Of a DNA stretch of 64,000 bases, positions 1-8,084 are shown one piece after another (position 1 is the first letter of the stretch; each line of letters starts with the position of its first letter). Under the pieces are notes generated by a model. The model was not told the DNA's origin. It did no database searches and saw nothing but the letters and a program-made list of their open reading frames with translations. The stretch comes from Shimia sp047124445 (lineage in GTDB: Bacteria; Pseudomonadota; Alphaproteobacteria; Rhodobacterales; Rhodobacteraceae): contig NZ_CP138921.1 of assembly GCF_047124445.1 (NCBI RefSeq), positions 2,790,001-2,854,000 on the forward strand, written 5' to 3'. The position numbers and the translations under genes are program-made.

Positions 1-738
1 GAAATTGCTGAAAAACTGCAAGTCAGCCCAATGACGGTGAGCCGGTTTTTCAAGAAGCTGGGGTTTACCAATTTGAACGAGCTGCGCGCGGATGCGCGGC
101 GTGATCTCTATGGCCCGACCTCCGCACGAATCGGCAGCCGCTTCAAAAGCTTCAAACAGGCCAGCCAGACCCGCGATGCGACGCAGGACCATGCCATCGC
201 CAATGCCGCCATCCGCACGGCGCTGGACTTGCGCGAAACTGAACGCTGGCAAGATGCAGTGCAATATGTCGCTCATTCCGACAGCGTCATGGCGGTGGGT
301 TTTCAGGTGATGCAGTATCTGGCGAACGGTTTTGCCATGCGGCTAAAGTACCTGCGCTCCAATGTGATGTTTCTGGATGGCACCGACGGGGTCTATGCCG
401 AGGTGTTTGGCGATGATTCCGAGACCAAGGCGCTGATCCTGATCGATACGTTCCGGTACGGCAATCACGGGCCAATCCTGGCCAAGGCGGCACGGGAGCG
501 CGGCTTCAAGGTGATCCTGTTTTGCGACGAGTTCTGTGATTGGGGCTCAAGTCTCAGCGACGTGATGCTACCCTACCCCAACGAAGGCCATATGTTCCTG
601 CCATTCCCGACCGGCATACACTTTGGTCTGAACCTGATGTTTCAGGATGTGGTGACAGAGCTTGGCGACAAGGCACGCGACAAGGTGGAACAGGTCGCCA
701 AGTCTCAGGATTTGTTCGACAATTTTCTGCCGGAATAG
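1..738 (+). CDS. MurR/RpiR family transcriptional regulator, 5' truncated
   Basis: The reading frame is open from the first base of the window, so the gene begins upstream; 245 codons remain. The first residues (EIAEKLQVSPMTVSRFFKKL) are the recognition part of an RpiR-type helix-turn-helix. The rest, from about residue 100, resembles a SIS phosphosugar-binding domain with a core around ALILIDTFRYG and VILFCDE. Such proteins usually sense a sugar phosphate and repress catabolic genes, but no sugar genes are visible here. It converges on the cobalt transporter operon with an 8 bp gap. The family call is solid; the ligand is unknown. Confidence 0.85.
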   Translation, partial: EIAEKLQVSPMTVSRFFKKLGFTNLNELRADARRDLYGPTSARIGSRFKSFKQASQTRDATQDHAIANAAIRTALDLRETERWQDAVQYVAHSDSVMAVGFQVMQYLANGFAMRLKYLRSNVMFLDGTDGVYAEVFGDDSETKALILIDTFRYGNHGPILAKAARERGFKVILFCDEFCDWGSSLSDVMLPYPNEGHMFLPFPTGIHFGLNLMFQDVVTELGDKARDKVEQVAKSQDLFDNFLPE

Positions 739-746
739 CGGGAGGC

Positions 747-1391
747 TTATACCAGCTTGCCGTCGCGCAACTCCAACGTATCCGGCGCCAATGCGGCGCG
801 GAACGCGGGGTTGTGGCTGACCAACAAAATGGCTTGCGGGAGGCCTTGCAGGATTTCCAGCAAGCGTGCCTCGTTTTTTGTGTCCAGCGCGTTGGTTGGC
901 TCGTCCAGCAGGAGCGCTTCGGGCTCCATGGCAAGCACAGTCGCCAGGGTCACAAGGCGCTTTTCACCGCCCGAGAGCTTGTGCGTGATACGGTCGCGCA
1001 GGTGCATCAGGTTCAGATCAGTGAGCACCTTGTCGACAATCGCCAGGGCCTCGCCTTTGGTGCGACCCAAATTGAGCGGGCCAAAGGCGATATCTTCGGC
1101 CACGGTGGGGCAAAACAACTGATCGTCCGGGTCCTGAAACACCAGACCAATACGACGGCGGACTTCGTGGAAATCTGCCTCCACCCGACGCTCTTTGCCA
1201 AAGATGGTCACGGTGCCGGAGGTTGGATGCTGCAGGCCCAGCGCGATGCGAAACAAGGTCGATTTGCCCGCGCCGTTGGGACCGGCAATCGACAGGCGTT
1301 GACCGGCCGTGAGCTGTACCGACGCGCCATCCAGCACCGGAGGCTGCCCGGGATAGGCAAAGTGGATGTTTTCAAGCGCGAGGATCGTCAT
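747..1391 (-). CDS. cbiO: Cobalt ECF transporter ATPase CbiO
   Basis: ATP-hydrolysing subunit of an energy-coupling-factor importer, 214 aa. Walker A GPNGAGKST is at residues 37-45, the Q-loop VFQDPDDQ near 85-91, the signature LSGGEK at 139-144, Walker B LLLDEP at about 160-165 and the switch histidine at 193. The ATG at 1391 was chosen because it overlaps the upstream cbiQ stop as ATGA and the protein then starts at the standard ATPase beta strand; an upstream extension would lie inside cbiQ. It is the last gene of the riboswitch-controlled operon. It is shorter than the usual CbiO (about 270 aa) and lacks the C-terminal extension. Confidence 0.9.
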   Translation of the reverse strand: MTILALENIHFAYPGQPPVLDGASVQLTAGQRLSIAGPNGAGKSTLFRIALGLQHPTSGTVTIFGKERRVEADFHEVRRRIGLVFQDPDDQLFCPTVAEDIAFGPLNLGRTKGEALAIVDKVLTDLNLMHLRDRITHKLSGGEKRLVTLATVLAMEPEALLLDEPTNALDTKNEARLLEILQGLPQAILLVSHNPAFRAALAPDTLELRDGKLV

Positions 1392-2170
1392 AGGTGGTCC
1401 AGAAACAGCAAGCCGATGCACACCCCGCCAAGAAGAACCGCAAAGCGGTGGTCGCGGCGGGTCATGCGGAACTCTTGTAACAAGATCAGCTGCCCTGAAA
1501 AGCCCCGGCATTTCATCGCGCCCAGAATGCGCTCGGAGCGCTCAATGGCGCGTACCAGCATCATGCCCACCAGATAGCCAAAGCTGCGGTAGGTGTGCCA
1601 ATTGGTGCCGGGCCGGAACCCGCGGATTTTCATGGCGCCGCGCAGACGGAGATATTCTTCCCGCAGCACTTCAATGTAGCGAATGGTGAACATCAAGAGA
1701 TGCACCAGCACCTCAGGGCAGCGTAGCTTGTGCAAGGCATGGCCAAGCGTGACCGGCTCCATGGTGCCGACCAGCACCATCAGCGTGAGGATCACCGCGT
1801 TGGCGGTCAGGCCGATCTCGATGGCTTTCCACAGACCTTGCCAACTGGCGGGGAAGCCAAAGACGCTAAACATAGGTTCACCCGGCATGGTGAAAGGCAA
1901 GAGCACCAACATAAAGATGATGAAACTGTCCATCATCGCCATACGCTTGAGCGTGCGGCGGATGGGCAGGCGCGACATCATCAACAGGGAAACGGCTGTG
2001 GCGAGCGCGGCAATCAGCGCCGGGATCGTGGTAAGTGCCACAGTGGTAATGGCAAAGACACAGGCCAGCACAACGCGCAAACGCGGGTCGAGGTCGCCGA
2101 TAACGCCATAGGGCGCATCGGTGCCTGCCTCGGCCAGAGTTTTGGCCTTGGGTTCCAGCGCGTGCGCCAT
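1388..2170 (-). CDS. cbiQ: Cobalt ECF transporter transmembrane subunit CbiQ
   Basis: T component of the ECF importer, 260 aa, with several hydrophobic segments (about 30-65, 80-95, 115-140, 195-208 and 242-260). Two Ala-X-X-X-Arg-Gly type coupling motifs, AMKIRG (179-184) and AMKCRG (218-223), are the features by which this family contacts the ATPase. It abuts the NikL-like gene upstream and overlaps cbiO by 4 bp, so the four distal genes look translationally coupled. Confidence 0.88.
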   Translation of the reverse strand: MAHALEPKAKTLAEAGTDAPYGVIGDLDPRLRVVLACVFAITTVALTTIPALIAALATAVSLLMMSRLPIRRTLKRMAMMDSFIIFMLVLLPFTMPGEPMFSVFGFPASWQGLWKAIEIGLTANAVILTLMVLVGTMEPVTLGHALHKLRCPEVLVHLLMFTIRYIEVLREEYLRLRGAMKIRGFRPGTNWHTYRSFGYLVGMMLVRAIERSERILGAMKCRGFSGQLILLQEFRMTRRDHRFAVLLGGVCIGLLFLDHL

Positions 2171-2757
2171 CAGGCGGCCATCTTCCGACGGGCGGCGAGG
2201 TAGAAGCCAAAGCCAAAGAGACCAACGATATAGCCGATGCCGCCCAGGATGCTCTGTATGTCATTTTTCTCGCGATAGGCGGCAATCTCGCGGCGCAGTG
2301 GGCGGATTTCATCGCGCACCGCTTTGGCAATGATCTGGCGCTCCTCATCAGACAGGGACGCGACGGCGACCACGTTGGCACCTTCGACAGGTCCGTCAGA
2401 GGCGGCCATTGGGGTCTCTACAAATTCCGCCGCCACGCCCATGATCTCCGCCACCTCTTCTGCAGGCATGACGACTTTGGCGACATGCCCCGCGCCCATA
2501 TCAGCGGTGAAGGTATGCGCCACTGGGCTGGTGGGGGTATAAAGGAAGAACCCGTCTTCGTCGGTGACTGTGCGGCCCAGCTCTGCGCCATCGGGGCCAA
2601 ACACAATGACCTCCTGGCCCACAGCCATGTCGCCGTTGGAGAAGCCAAGCTCACCTTCGATGGCGTCACCTGCCGGGAAAACACCAGCAATCACTTTGTG
2701 CGCCAGCGCAGGCAGCGGCGTGCAGATCAGGCTCACAATCAGGATCAGCTGTTTCAC
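2170..2757 (-). CDS. NikL/CbiL-like accessory protein of the cobalt ECF transporter
   Basis: 195 aa with a cleavable signal peptide (residues 1-19, ending LPALA before HK), an extracytoplasmic domain of the carboxypeptidase-regulatory-like/DUF4198 style (ELGRTVTDEDGFF) and one C-terminal membrane segment (about 166-188) followed by RRK. This layout matches NikL-type proteins that replace the small subunit CbiN/NikN in some nickel and cobalt ECF systems. No CbiN is seen in the operon. It lies between cbiM (4 bp overlap) and cbiQ. Role in metal delivery or assembly is inferred from family and position. Confidence 0.7.
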   Translation of the reverse strand: MKQLILIVSLICTPLPALAHKVIAGVFPAGDAIEGELGFSNGDMAVGQEVIVFGPDGAELGRTVTDEDGFFLYTPTSPVAHTFTADMGAGHVAKVVMPAEEVAEIMGVAAEFVETPMAASDGPVEGANVVAVASLSDEERQIIAKAVRDEIRPLRREIAAYREKNDIQSILGGIGYIVGLFGFGFYLAARRKMAA

Positions 2758-3365
2758 GCGGAGGATCCTTTCAAAAACAACTCCGGTTTGACCTTACGCG
2801 CCAAAAGCACGGCAAAGCCAGTGAGCACGGCTTCGATGACCATGACAGGAATATGGGCAAAGAACACCAGTTTGGCGGCGGGCAGGAACTCATCCCCGGT
2901 CAACGCAAGAGACACCGCCACAAACAGGGTCGTGGCGGCAATGGCAAAAGCCCCGCCAAGGCCACCCCAGATCGCGCCTTGCACCGGAGAGCCGCGGCCA
3001 ATCAAGCGGCCAAAGATCATCCAGGCCAGAACCGCGGGCATGGCAATGTTGAAGGCGTTCACACCCAGCACGGTCAGGCCGCCAAACCCAAAAAACACCG
3101 CTTGCAGCAACAAGCCGACAAACAGCGCCGGAAAGGCGGCCCAGCCGAGCAGAAGCCCGGCCAGACCGTTGAGGATCAAATGCACAGAGGACGGGCCAAT
3201 TGGCACGTGGATCAGCGAGGCGACAAAGAAGCTAGCCGACAACACCCCAGCAGTGGGGATACGGTCGATGTCCAGCGACTTGAGGCCAACGGCAATCCCG
3301 CCTGCGGCGGCAACTGCGCCGCCGATTACAACAGGGTTGGACAAGGCTCCGTCAACGATGTGCAT
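2754..3365 (-). CDS. cbiM: Cobalt ECF transporter substrate-capture subunit CbiM
   Basis: 203 aa integral membrane protein that begins MHIVDG. The amino terminus and His2 form the metal site in CbiM/NikM proteins, so this start is almost certainly correct. There are six to seven hydrophobic segments; IHVPIGPSSVHL carries further conserved histidines. The N terminus alone does not separate Co from Ni; the cobalamin riboswitch upstream points to cobalt. The gene follows the DUF4198 gene by 6 bp and overlaps the next gene by 4 bp. Confidence 0.92.
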   Translation of the reverse strand: MHIVDGALSNPVVIGGAVAAAGGIAVGLKSLDIDRIPTAGVLSASFFVASLIHVPIGPSSVHLILNGLAGLLLGWAAFPALFVGLLLQAVFFGFGGLTVLGVNAFNIAMPAVLAWMIFGRLIGRGSPVQGAIWGGLGGAFAIAATTLFVAVSLALTGDEFLPAAKLVFFAHIPVMVIEAVLTGFAVLLARKVKPELFLKGSSA

Positions 3366-3371
3366 ATGGGG

Positions 3372-4157
3372 TTACTCCAGGTCCCAGGCGCGGATCCAGA
3401 TAACCGCGTCTTGGCTCAGCTCTTTGCCTTCATGCTCGGTTGCCGGGCCAGACCCCAGAGCGGCAAAGCCCCAGTAACCGGCTTTTGGCACGCCAAAAGT
3501 GAAGTAACCATTGTCATCAGAAATCGCGACAATTGCACCGCCGGGCAGCGGAGAGACGGTGGTGGCCTTCGCGCCGGTGCCGGACAGGTCAGGCTCTGCT
3601 GCCATGTACTCAATCTCGATCTCCGCGCCGGCAACTGGTTTGCCTTCGCTCAGCACGCGGCCAGTGAAAGTGCCGCCTGCGATCACGTTGTAAGGTTTGT
3701 TCAGCGGCAGGATCTCGGTGGCGAGACCCTGTGGCTGATCCCAATCGGTGGGCAGCTCGTTGCGGTTCAGATAGGCCTTGGTGATCTGCTGAATGTAGAT
3801 GTCCTCGGACTCTTCGTAGTAAGGCGCAGGCACGGTCACGAGAACGTAATCCCCGGAACGTTTCACCGGCACTGAGCCCATGAACGCCTTGGCGCTGTTG
3901 TCCGGGCCGTCAAAGGTGGTCTCTTCCAATGTGTCCATCAGATCGGTCTTTTCGCCGTTGTGGATCATGTAGAACTCTTCCGGCTTTTCCAGGGTCATCA
4001 CGTGACCGGCATCATGTGGGTGCCAGAAGATCAGCTTCACCGGCACATCGCCGGGACGCGCGATCATGGTGTCTTCGGTGTATTCAAGCAGGAAATGCGC
4101 TTGTGCCATAACAGGCAGGGCCAGAGCAGCGGTGGCCGCCAAAAGCAGTTTTTTCAC
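3372..4157 (-). CDS. NikK-like DUF4198 periplasmic protein, first gene of the cobalt operon
   Basis: 261 aa from a GTG start. The GTG is supported by AAGGA eight bases upstream and by a signal peptide starting right there (VKKLLLAATAALALPVMAQA); an ATG-like extension upstream would add a charged leader. After cleavage the protein begins HFLLEYTED, typical of DUF4198/NikK metal-transport accessory proteins with a conserved N-terminal histidine. A repeat-like module near residues 160-215 (FTGRVLSEGKPVAGAEIEIEY) resembles a Cna-B or carboxypeptidase-regulatory fold. A role in presenting metal to CbiM is inferred. Confidence 0.75.
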   Translation of the reverse strand: MKKLLLAATAALALPVMAQAHFLLEYTEDTMIARPGDVPVKLIFWHPHDAGHVMTLEKPEEFYMIHNGEKTDLMDTLEETTFDGPDNSAKAFMGSVPVKRSGDYVLVTVPAPYYEESEDIYIQQITKAYLNRNELPTDWDQPQGLATEILPLNKPYNVIAGGTFTGRVLSEGKPVAGAEIEIEYMAAEPDLSGTGAKATTVSPLPGGAIVAISDDNGYFTFGVPKAGYWGFAALGSGPATEHEGKELSQDAVIWIRAWDLE

Positions 4158-4280
4158 AAAAATAGTCCTTATCACGTCGCGCCTTCCCCGGCGCATTTGG
4201 TCCTTGTGACTTGGAATGGCTTGGAACCGGATATCGCGCGCGACACACAGATCCAGCGCACACCCCGTCGCCGTTGATGA

Positions 4281-4298
4281 GCCCTCTCTTGAGAGGGC
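4281..4298 (-). other. Perfect inverted repeat just after the riboswitch aptamer
   Basis: Eight-base arms GCCCTCTC and GAGAGGGC with a two-base centre form a strong hairpin 4 bases downstream of the riboswitch P1 stem. No U-tract follows in the transcript, so an intrinsic terminator is not clear. It may be part of the expression platform. Confidence 0.55.
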
Positions 4299-4302
4299 AC
4301 GT

Positions 4303-4475
4303 GTTCGGCAGGTCTCCTGACTTGCGGGTCAAAACACGAGGCTGGCCTTCCCGGGATGTCCCAGTGGCGTGATCAGCTGTGCTCGCCGCCTACAGTTGCG
4401 GGGGCAGTTGCAGAGTTGGCTAAAACAGCCGCACTGCATTCCCTATTGCTTCCGGAGGATTCCCCGGAACCGAAC
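4303..4475 (-). promoter_or_regulatory. Cobalamin (B12) riboswitch
   Basis: Read on the minus strand the conserved blocks occur in order: P1 5' arm GTTCGG (4470-4475), the stretch AATAGGGAATGCAGTGCGG, the core GCAACTGCCCCCGCAACTGT, GCCACTGGGA, CCCGGGAAGGC, then the B12 box AGTCAGGAGACCTGCC and the P1 3' arm CCGAAC (4303-4308). It precedes the cobalt ECF operon by about 145 bases and should lower its expression when adenosylcobalamin is abundant. Confidence 0.96.
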
Positions 4476-4905
4476 ATGGCGTGTGTGTGCCAGAGGAGAG
4501 AGCGATCGGTCAATACGGGATTGCGACACGGTGGAGGCAAATTGCGAAGCAACAGGAACGCTCCCGCCGCATTTCATCTCTATTACTGAACTCCAGCATC
4601 CCCCCGCAGCGCTGAGCGAAAGGGATTTTGCCCCAATTCGGACCTTCACGTGCCCGGCAGTAAGGGGTCGAATTGGCGGTTACTAAATTGGTCACGCACG
4701 AGAACCCGCCAGTGAGTTGCCGCTATTTAAGCCCAACCAGCGCAATTGGGTCTTTTAGTCATGAAGGCGGCCAGATGCAGCCTCCTCCGGAAGGGCATTG
4801 ATGAGGTCCCCGGCGAAGGTCAAGGCAGCAAATACCACCCAGATCAGCAGAGTGGCTTGTTTGGCGCGAGAGAAGTTTGTCGAGGGGACATGGTTGTCTC
4901 TTACC
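4476..4905. other. Upstream region of the cobalt operon and tail of the MFS gene
   Basis: No convincing gene. It should hold the promoter of the riboswitch transcript. Perfect 8 bp arms CCAATTCG (4633-4640) and CGAATTGG (4669-4676) form an inverted repeat with a 28 bp spacer. On the minus strand an open frame ending at 4755 encodes a possible single membrane segment (LLIWVVFAALTFAGDLINAL) just after the MFS stop, but it has no good start codon in frame. Confidence 0.4.
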
Positions 4906-6168
4906 TTACCGTTTCTGGGTTGGGGCGGATTTGAGGCTGTTGGTTTCAGTTGGCTTAAAGTGGGTTTGTTCCGCTCTGGCTGCCGGGGCCGCTGTTTTGA
5001 TCCGCAAGGCGGTGAAGAGCACGAAAGCGGCCATCGCAAGCACAAGCATCCAGCCCATGACCGCATCGCCAAACACAGCTGAAAGCGCACTGGTCATGAG
5101 GGGGCCAGCGATGCCGCCAATGGTGAAGACAAACAGCATGGTGACGGCGCTGGACGCGACGTAGACGGGCACTGTGCGGTCCATCGCGTGGGCCAAAAGC
5201 AGCGAATAGAGAGTGAGCATCGAGCCGCCCAACAGGACCAATCCGGCAAGCATGGCAATGTAGAGCGGTGTGCCGACGATGGCGGCATGACGCACGCCAT
5301 CGCCAGTGGCAAAGGCGGCAAAAGCTGCAAGTACGCCGGTAGCGATTGTCGCGGTCGCGACAATGACACGACGCCGATCCATGCGGTCGGACACAAACCC
5401 AAGCGGATAGAGAAAAAGGATACGTCCGACGTAAATCGCAGCGATGCCAATGGCGACATCCGCAGCCTCAATGCCAATGACCGCTGCCCGATACGGCACA
5501 ACATTCATAAACACGGTGGACACAATGCCGACGGTGAGCGCACCGATGGCGGCGGTGGGCGCGTCTTGAAACAGCGCCTTGAAACGTACATTTGCGCGTT
5601 CTTTGCCCTCTGGAGGCGTGCTGGGGGTGGCGGCGATCACCACAATGGCCAGACAGTAGAGCAAGGACATCAGCACAAAGGACTGGTTTAGGTCGTCGGG
5701 CGTCACGATGACGAGAACCTGACTGAGAACCGACATCAACCCGAGGATAATGGCAAACACGGCAAGCAAACGACCGCGCGAGTGTTCTTCGACGGTTTCG
5801 CTGATCCAGGCGTCACCAATGGCGAACAGGCCTGCGGTGGCAACGCCGGTCATCAAGCGCACGATGAGCAGCGTGGGCTCGTTGTCGATCACAGAGAATA
5901 GCAGAGCGGCTGCGGTACAGATGGCCGCCGCCGCGGAAAACGCACGAATATGCCCGATGCTGGTGATCCAGCCTGCAATGTAGAAACAGCCGATCAGGAA
6001 CCCCAACGAATAAGCCGCAGGTGCCAGCGCCGCAATTTCTTGAGACGCGCCAGTTTGCGCAAAATAGAGCGCGACGATGGTGCCCGACGCCGCGGTCACC
6101 AACTGTATCGCCGCGACCGCGATGAATAGGTATTTCAGAGTGTGAACCTGATCGCTGAACCGGGCCAA
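4906..6168 (-). CDS. MFS transporter, YcaD-like
   Basis: 420 aa with about twelve hydrophobic segments and the inter-helix motif GFVSDRMDRRR at 257-267 (MFS motif A type). The pattern GDAWISETVEEHSRGRLLA in the first half resembles the YcaD/UMF-like branch of the major facilitator superfamily, proton-coupled exporters or importers of unknown substrate. It lies 54 bp downstream of a broken membrane fusion protein gene and near a secreted hydrolase on the same strand. The C-terminal 30 residues are polar. Substrate cannot be stated. Confidence 0.82.
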   Translation of the reverse strand: MARFSDQVHTLKYLFIAVAAIQLVTAASGTIVALYFAQTGASQEIAALAPAAYSLGFLIGCFYIAGWITSIGHIRAFSAAAAICTAAALLFSVIDNEPTLLIVRLMTGVATAGLFAIGDAWISETVEEHSRGRLLAVFAIILGLMSVLSQVLVIVTPDDLNQSFVLMSLLYCLAIVVIAATPSTPPEGKERANVRFKALFQDAPTAAIGALTVGIVSTVFMNVVPYRAAVIGIEAADVAIGIAAIYVGRILFLYPLGFVSDRMDRRRVIVATATIATGVLAAFAAFATGDGVRHAAIVGTPLYIAMLAGLVLLGGSMLTLYSLLLAHAMDRTVPVYVASSAVTMLFVFTIGGIAGPLMTSALSAVFGDAVMGWMLVLAMAAFVLFTALRIKTAAPAARAEQTHFKPTETNSLKSAPTQKR

Positions 6169-6222
6169 GGAACTGCTCCAGGGGAAAGCGAAAAGTGGCG
6201 CGCGCCGGGGGCGCGACCTGGT

Positions 6223-6892
6223 TTAGTTTGGCAGGCTGACTTTGACGTCGACGTTCAAGCCTGGAATGAGGCCACGCTCAAGATTTGGGATTTCTGCCCA
6301 GATACGCAGGGTTTCATCCCCAACCAGCACGCTTTCAGAAAAAAGCACACGGCCACCCTGTGCCAGTGGCTGGGCGTCACCGGGCAAATGCACGTCGATC
6401 TGAAATCGCTCCATCAGCACGCTCAGACCCTCTGGAGTCGACTGGTCCAGTGCGATCAGGGATTTATACGGCATGCCGTACACAACACGGACCGTGTCGG
6501 TGTGCACAATCTGTGCCAGTGCTTGACCGTTTTCGATGTCCAGATAGGTTCCCACCTGTTTATGGGCGAGCCCGATTTGGCCCGAAATCGGTGCCCGGAT
6601 CTGTGTCGAGGCCAGCTCAAGCTCTGCCAATGCGCGGTGTGCCTGCGCCTCTTGCAGCGCCACCTTGGCCAAGATCAACCGGTCCATTGCGTTCTGAACA
6701 GTCTGCTCAGACACCGCACAGCGCGTGCCAAGTTTCGCCAGCCGCTGCGCCTCGGCTCCTGCTGTTGTCAATCCGCCCGATAAAGGCCTCCGCTGCAAGC
6801 ATTTTGGTGAAGTCTTTCGCAGGCTCTGCGTGGGCGATTTGTTTGGCCAGAAGGCCAGACAGCAGAAGCGGGAGTTTCGCAAAAACAGTCAT
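6223..6892 (-). pseudogene. Remnant of an RND/HlyD-type periplasmic membrane fusion protein
   Basis: The start at 6892 gives a signal peptide (MTVFAKLPLLLSGLLAKQIAHA) and a typical adaptor beginning (AAEAFIGRID). The frame then changes near 6760-6785, and the rest of the adaptor (EAQRLAKLG coiled coil, IRAPISGQIG lipoyl half, beta barrel to VSLPN) is in another frame ending at 6223. The first lipoyl half and first helix, about 100 residues or more in this family, are missing. This indicates an internal deletion with a frameshift. No RND pump gene is nearby. It starts 6 bp after the hydrolase stop. Confidence 0.8.
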
Positions 6893-6898
6893 GTCGGG

Positions 6899-7972
6899 TC
6901 ACTCCAGATGCTGATCAAAGAAGGTGTTGAGCTCACGCCACGCGTCATGAGTCTCCGGCGCGTTCACGAAGAAACCCGCCATGTAGTCGCCGTGAGACTG
7001 CCCATCATAGACGTGCAGATCGGCGACAACTCCTGCCGCACGCAAGGCGCGGTGCATGCGCACGGTGTCGCTCAACAAAAGGTCGCGTGTGCCGGTCAGA
7101 AGAACCGTCGGCGGCAGATCGTCCAGATTGGCGTAGATCGGGGACAGACGCGGATCAGTGAGGTCAGTGCCGTCCGCATAAAGGTCAAACGTACCTTGGA
7201 TCACACCCTCGCGGGCGCCTAGCGGGTCAAGGCCCTGCAAGGTAATCCAGCTATCCGACGTCTGCGCCAGATCCACAGCGGGCGTGCCCGCCATAATGGC
7301 ACCCGGCAAAGGGGCACCCATGTCGCGCAGTTGCAAAACCGTCGACAGCGTCAGGTTGCCACCGGCTGAGGTGCCAAACATCGCCACTTTGGCTGGGTCA
7401 TGGTCTTTGATCACTTGCTGCCACACGGTGATCACATCGTCTGTTGCGGCCGGAAACGCATGCAGCGGTGGGCGGCGGTAATCGACTGACACCACCTCAA
7501 CACCCAAACCATGCGCCATCCAGATCGCCTCGGCCATGGCGGCCTCGCCCCCATTAAACACAAAGGCGCCGCCGTGTACGTGCACAAAAGCGGTGTCTTC
7601 CCACCGGGGATCAATGGTGGTTGGCGTGACACGGTAGGTGGTCACCCCCGCCACATTCTCGACGGCGAATTGCGCGCCGGTCATCTCAAGCAAACGTGCG
7701 ACACCTTGCAGGGAGACGGCGTCAAACTCGGCCTGCAACGCAAGCCATTGCTCGGTGGAGGATGGCGCCTCAGCATGCGCCCCACCCTGACGGCTGCCGA
7801 TGAGCTCGGCCAATTCTGGCGACACACCCGCAGGCACCGGTACGGTGCGTGCCGCCATTGGCAGCCCTTCACTCACGTTGATTGCCGTGTCTGCGCTGGC
7901 GATCACAGGCACCAAAAGAGCCGCAATCAGGGCGCTTGTGAGAACAACCTTCAGAGCGGAACGTCGTTTCAT
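6899..7972 (-). CDS. Secreted alpha/beta hydrolase of the hormone-sensitive-lipase type
   Basis: 357 aa with a signal peptide (about 1-27, cut after ASA). The oxyanion motif HGGAF is at 133-137 (HGGG in most family members), nucleophile Ser202 in GTSAGG, probable acid Asp297 in GTRDLLLSD and His327 in GQSHGDY. These support an intact esterase/lipase of family IV acting on short acyl esters in the periplasm. It is the first gene of a minus-strand run hydrolase, fusion-protein remnant, MFS, and is divergent from a decayed AraC regulator that may once have controlled it. Confidence 0.88.
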   Translation of the reverse strand: MKRRSALKVVLTSALIAALLVPVIASADTAINVSEGLPMAARTVPVPAGVSPELAELIGSRQGGAHAEAPSSTEQWLALQAEFDAVSLQGVARLLEMTGAQFAVENVAGVTTYRVTPTTIDPRWEDTAFVHVHGGAFVFNGGEAAMAEAIWMAHGLGVEVVSVDYRRPPLHAFPAATDDVITVWQQVIKDHDPAKVAMFGTSAGGNLTLSTVLQLRDMGAPLPGAIMAGTPAVDLAQTSDSWITLQGLDPLGAREGVIQGTFDLYADGTDLTDPRLSPIYANLDDLPPTVLLTGTRDLLLSDTVRMHRALRAAGVVADLHVYDGQSHGDYMAGFFVNAPETHDAWRELNTFFDQHLE

Positions 7973-8084
7973 CTTTGGTCTCCAACTCTCTGTTTGGGGT
8001 GTTCGTCTCTCTGAGCTGAAGGTAATTTTCGAGCGGGGGCCTCGCCACTTCCAAAAGTGATCATTTCACGACAAACTGCCCGTC

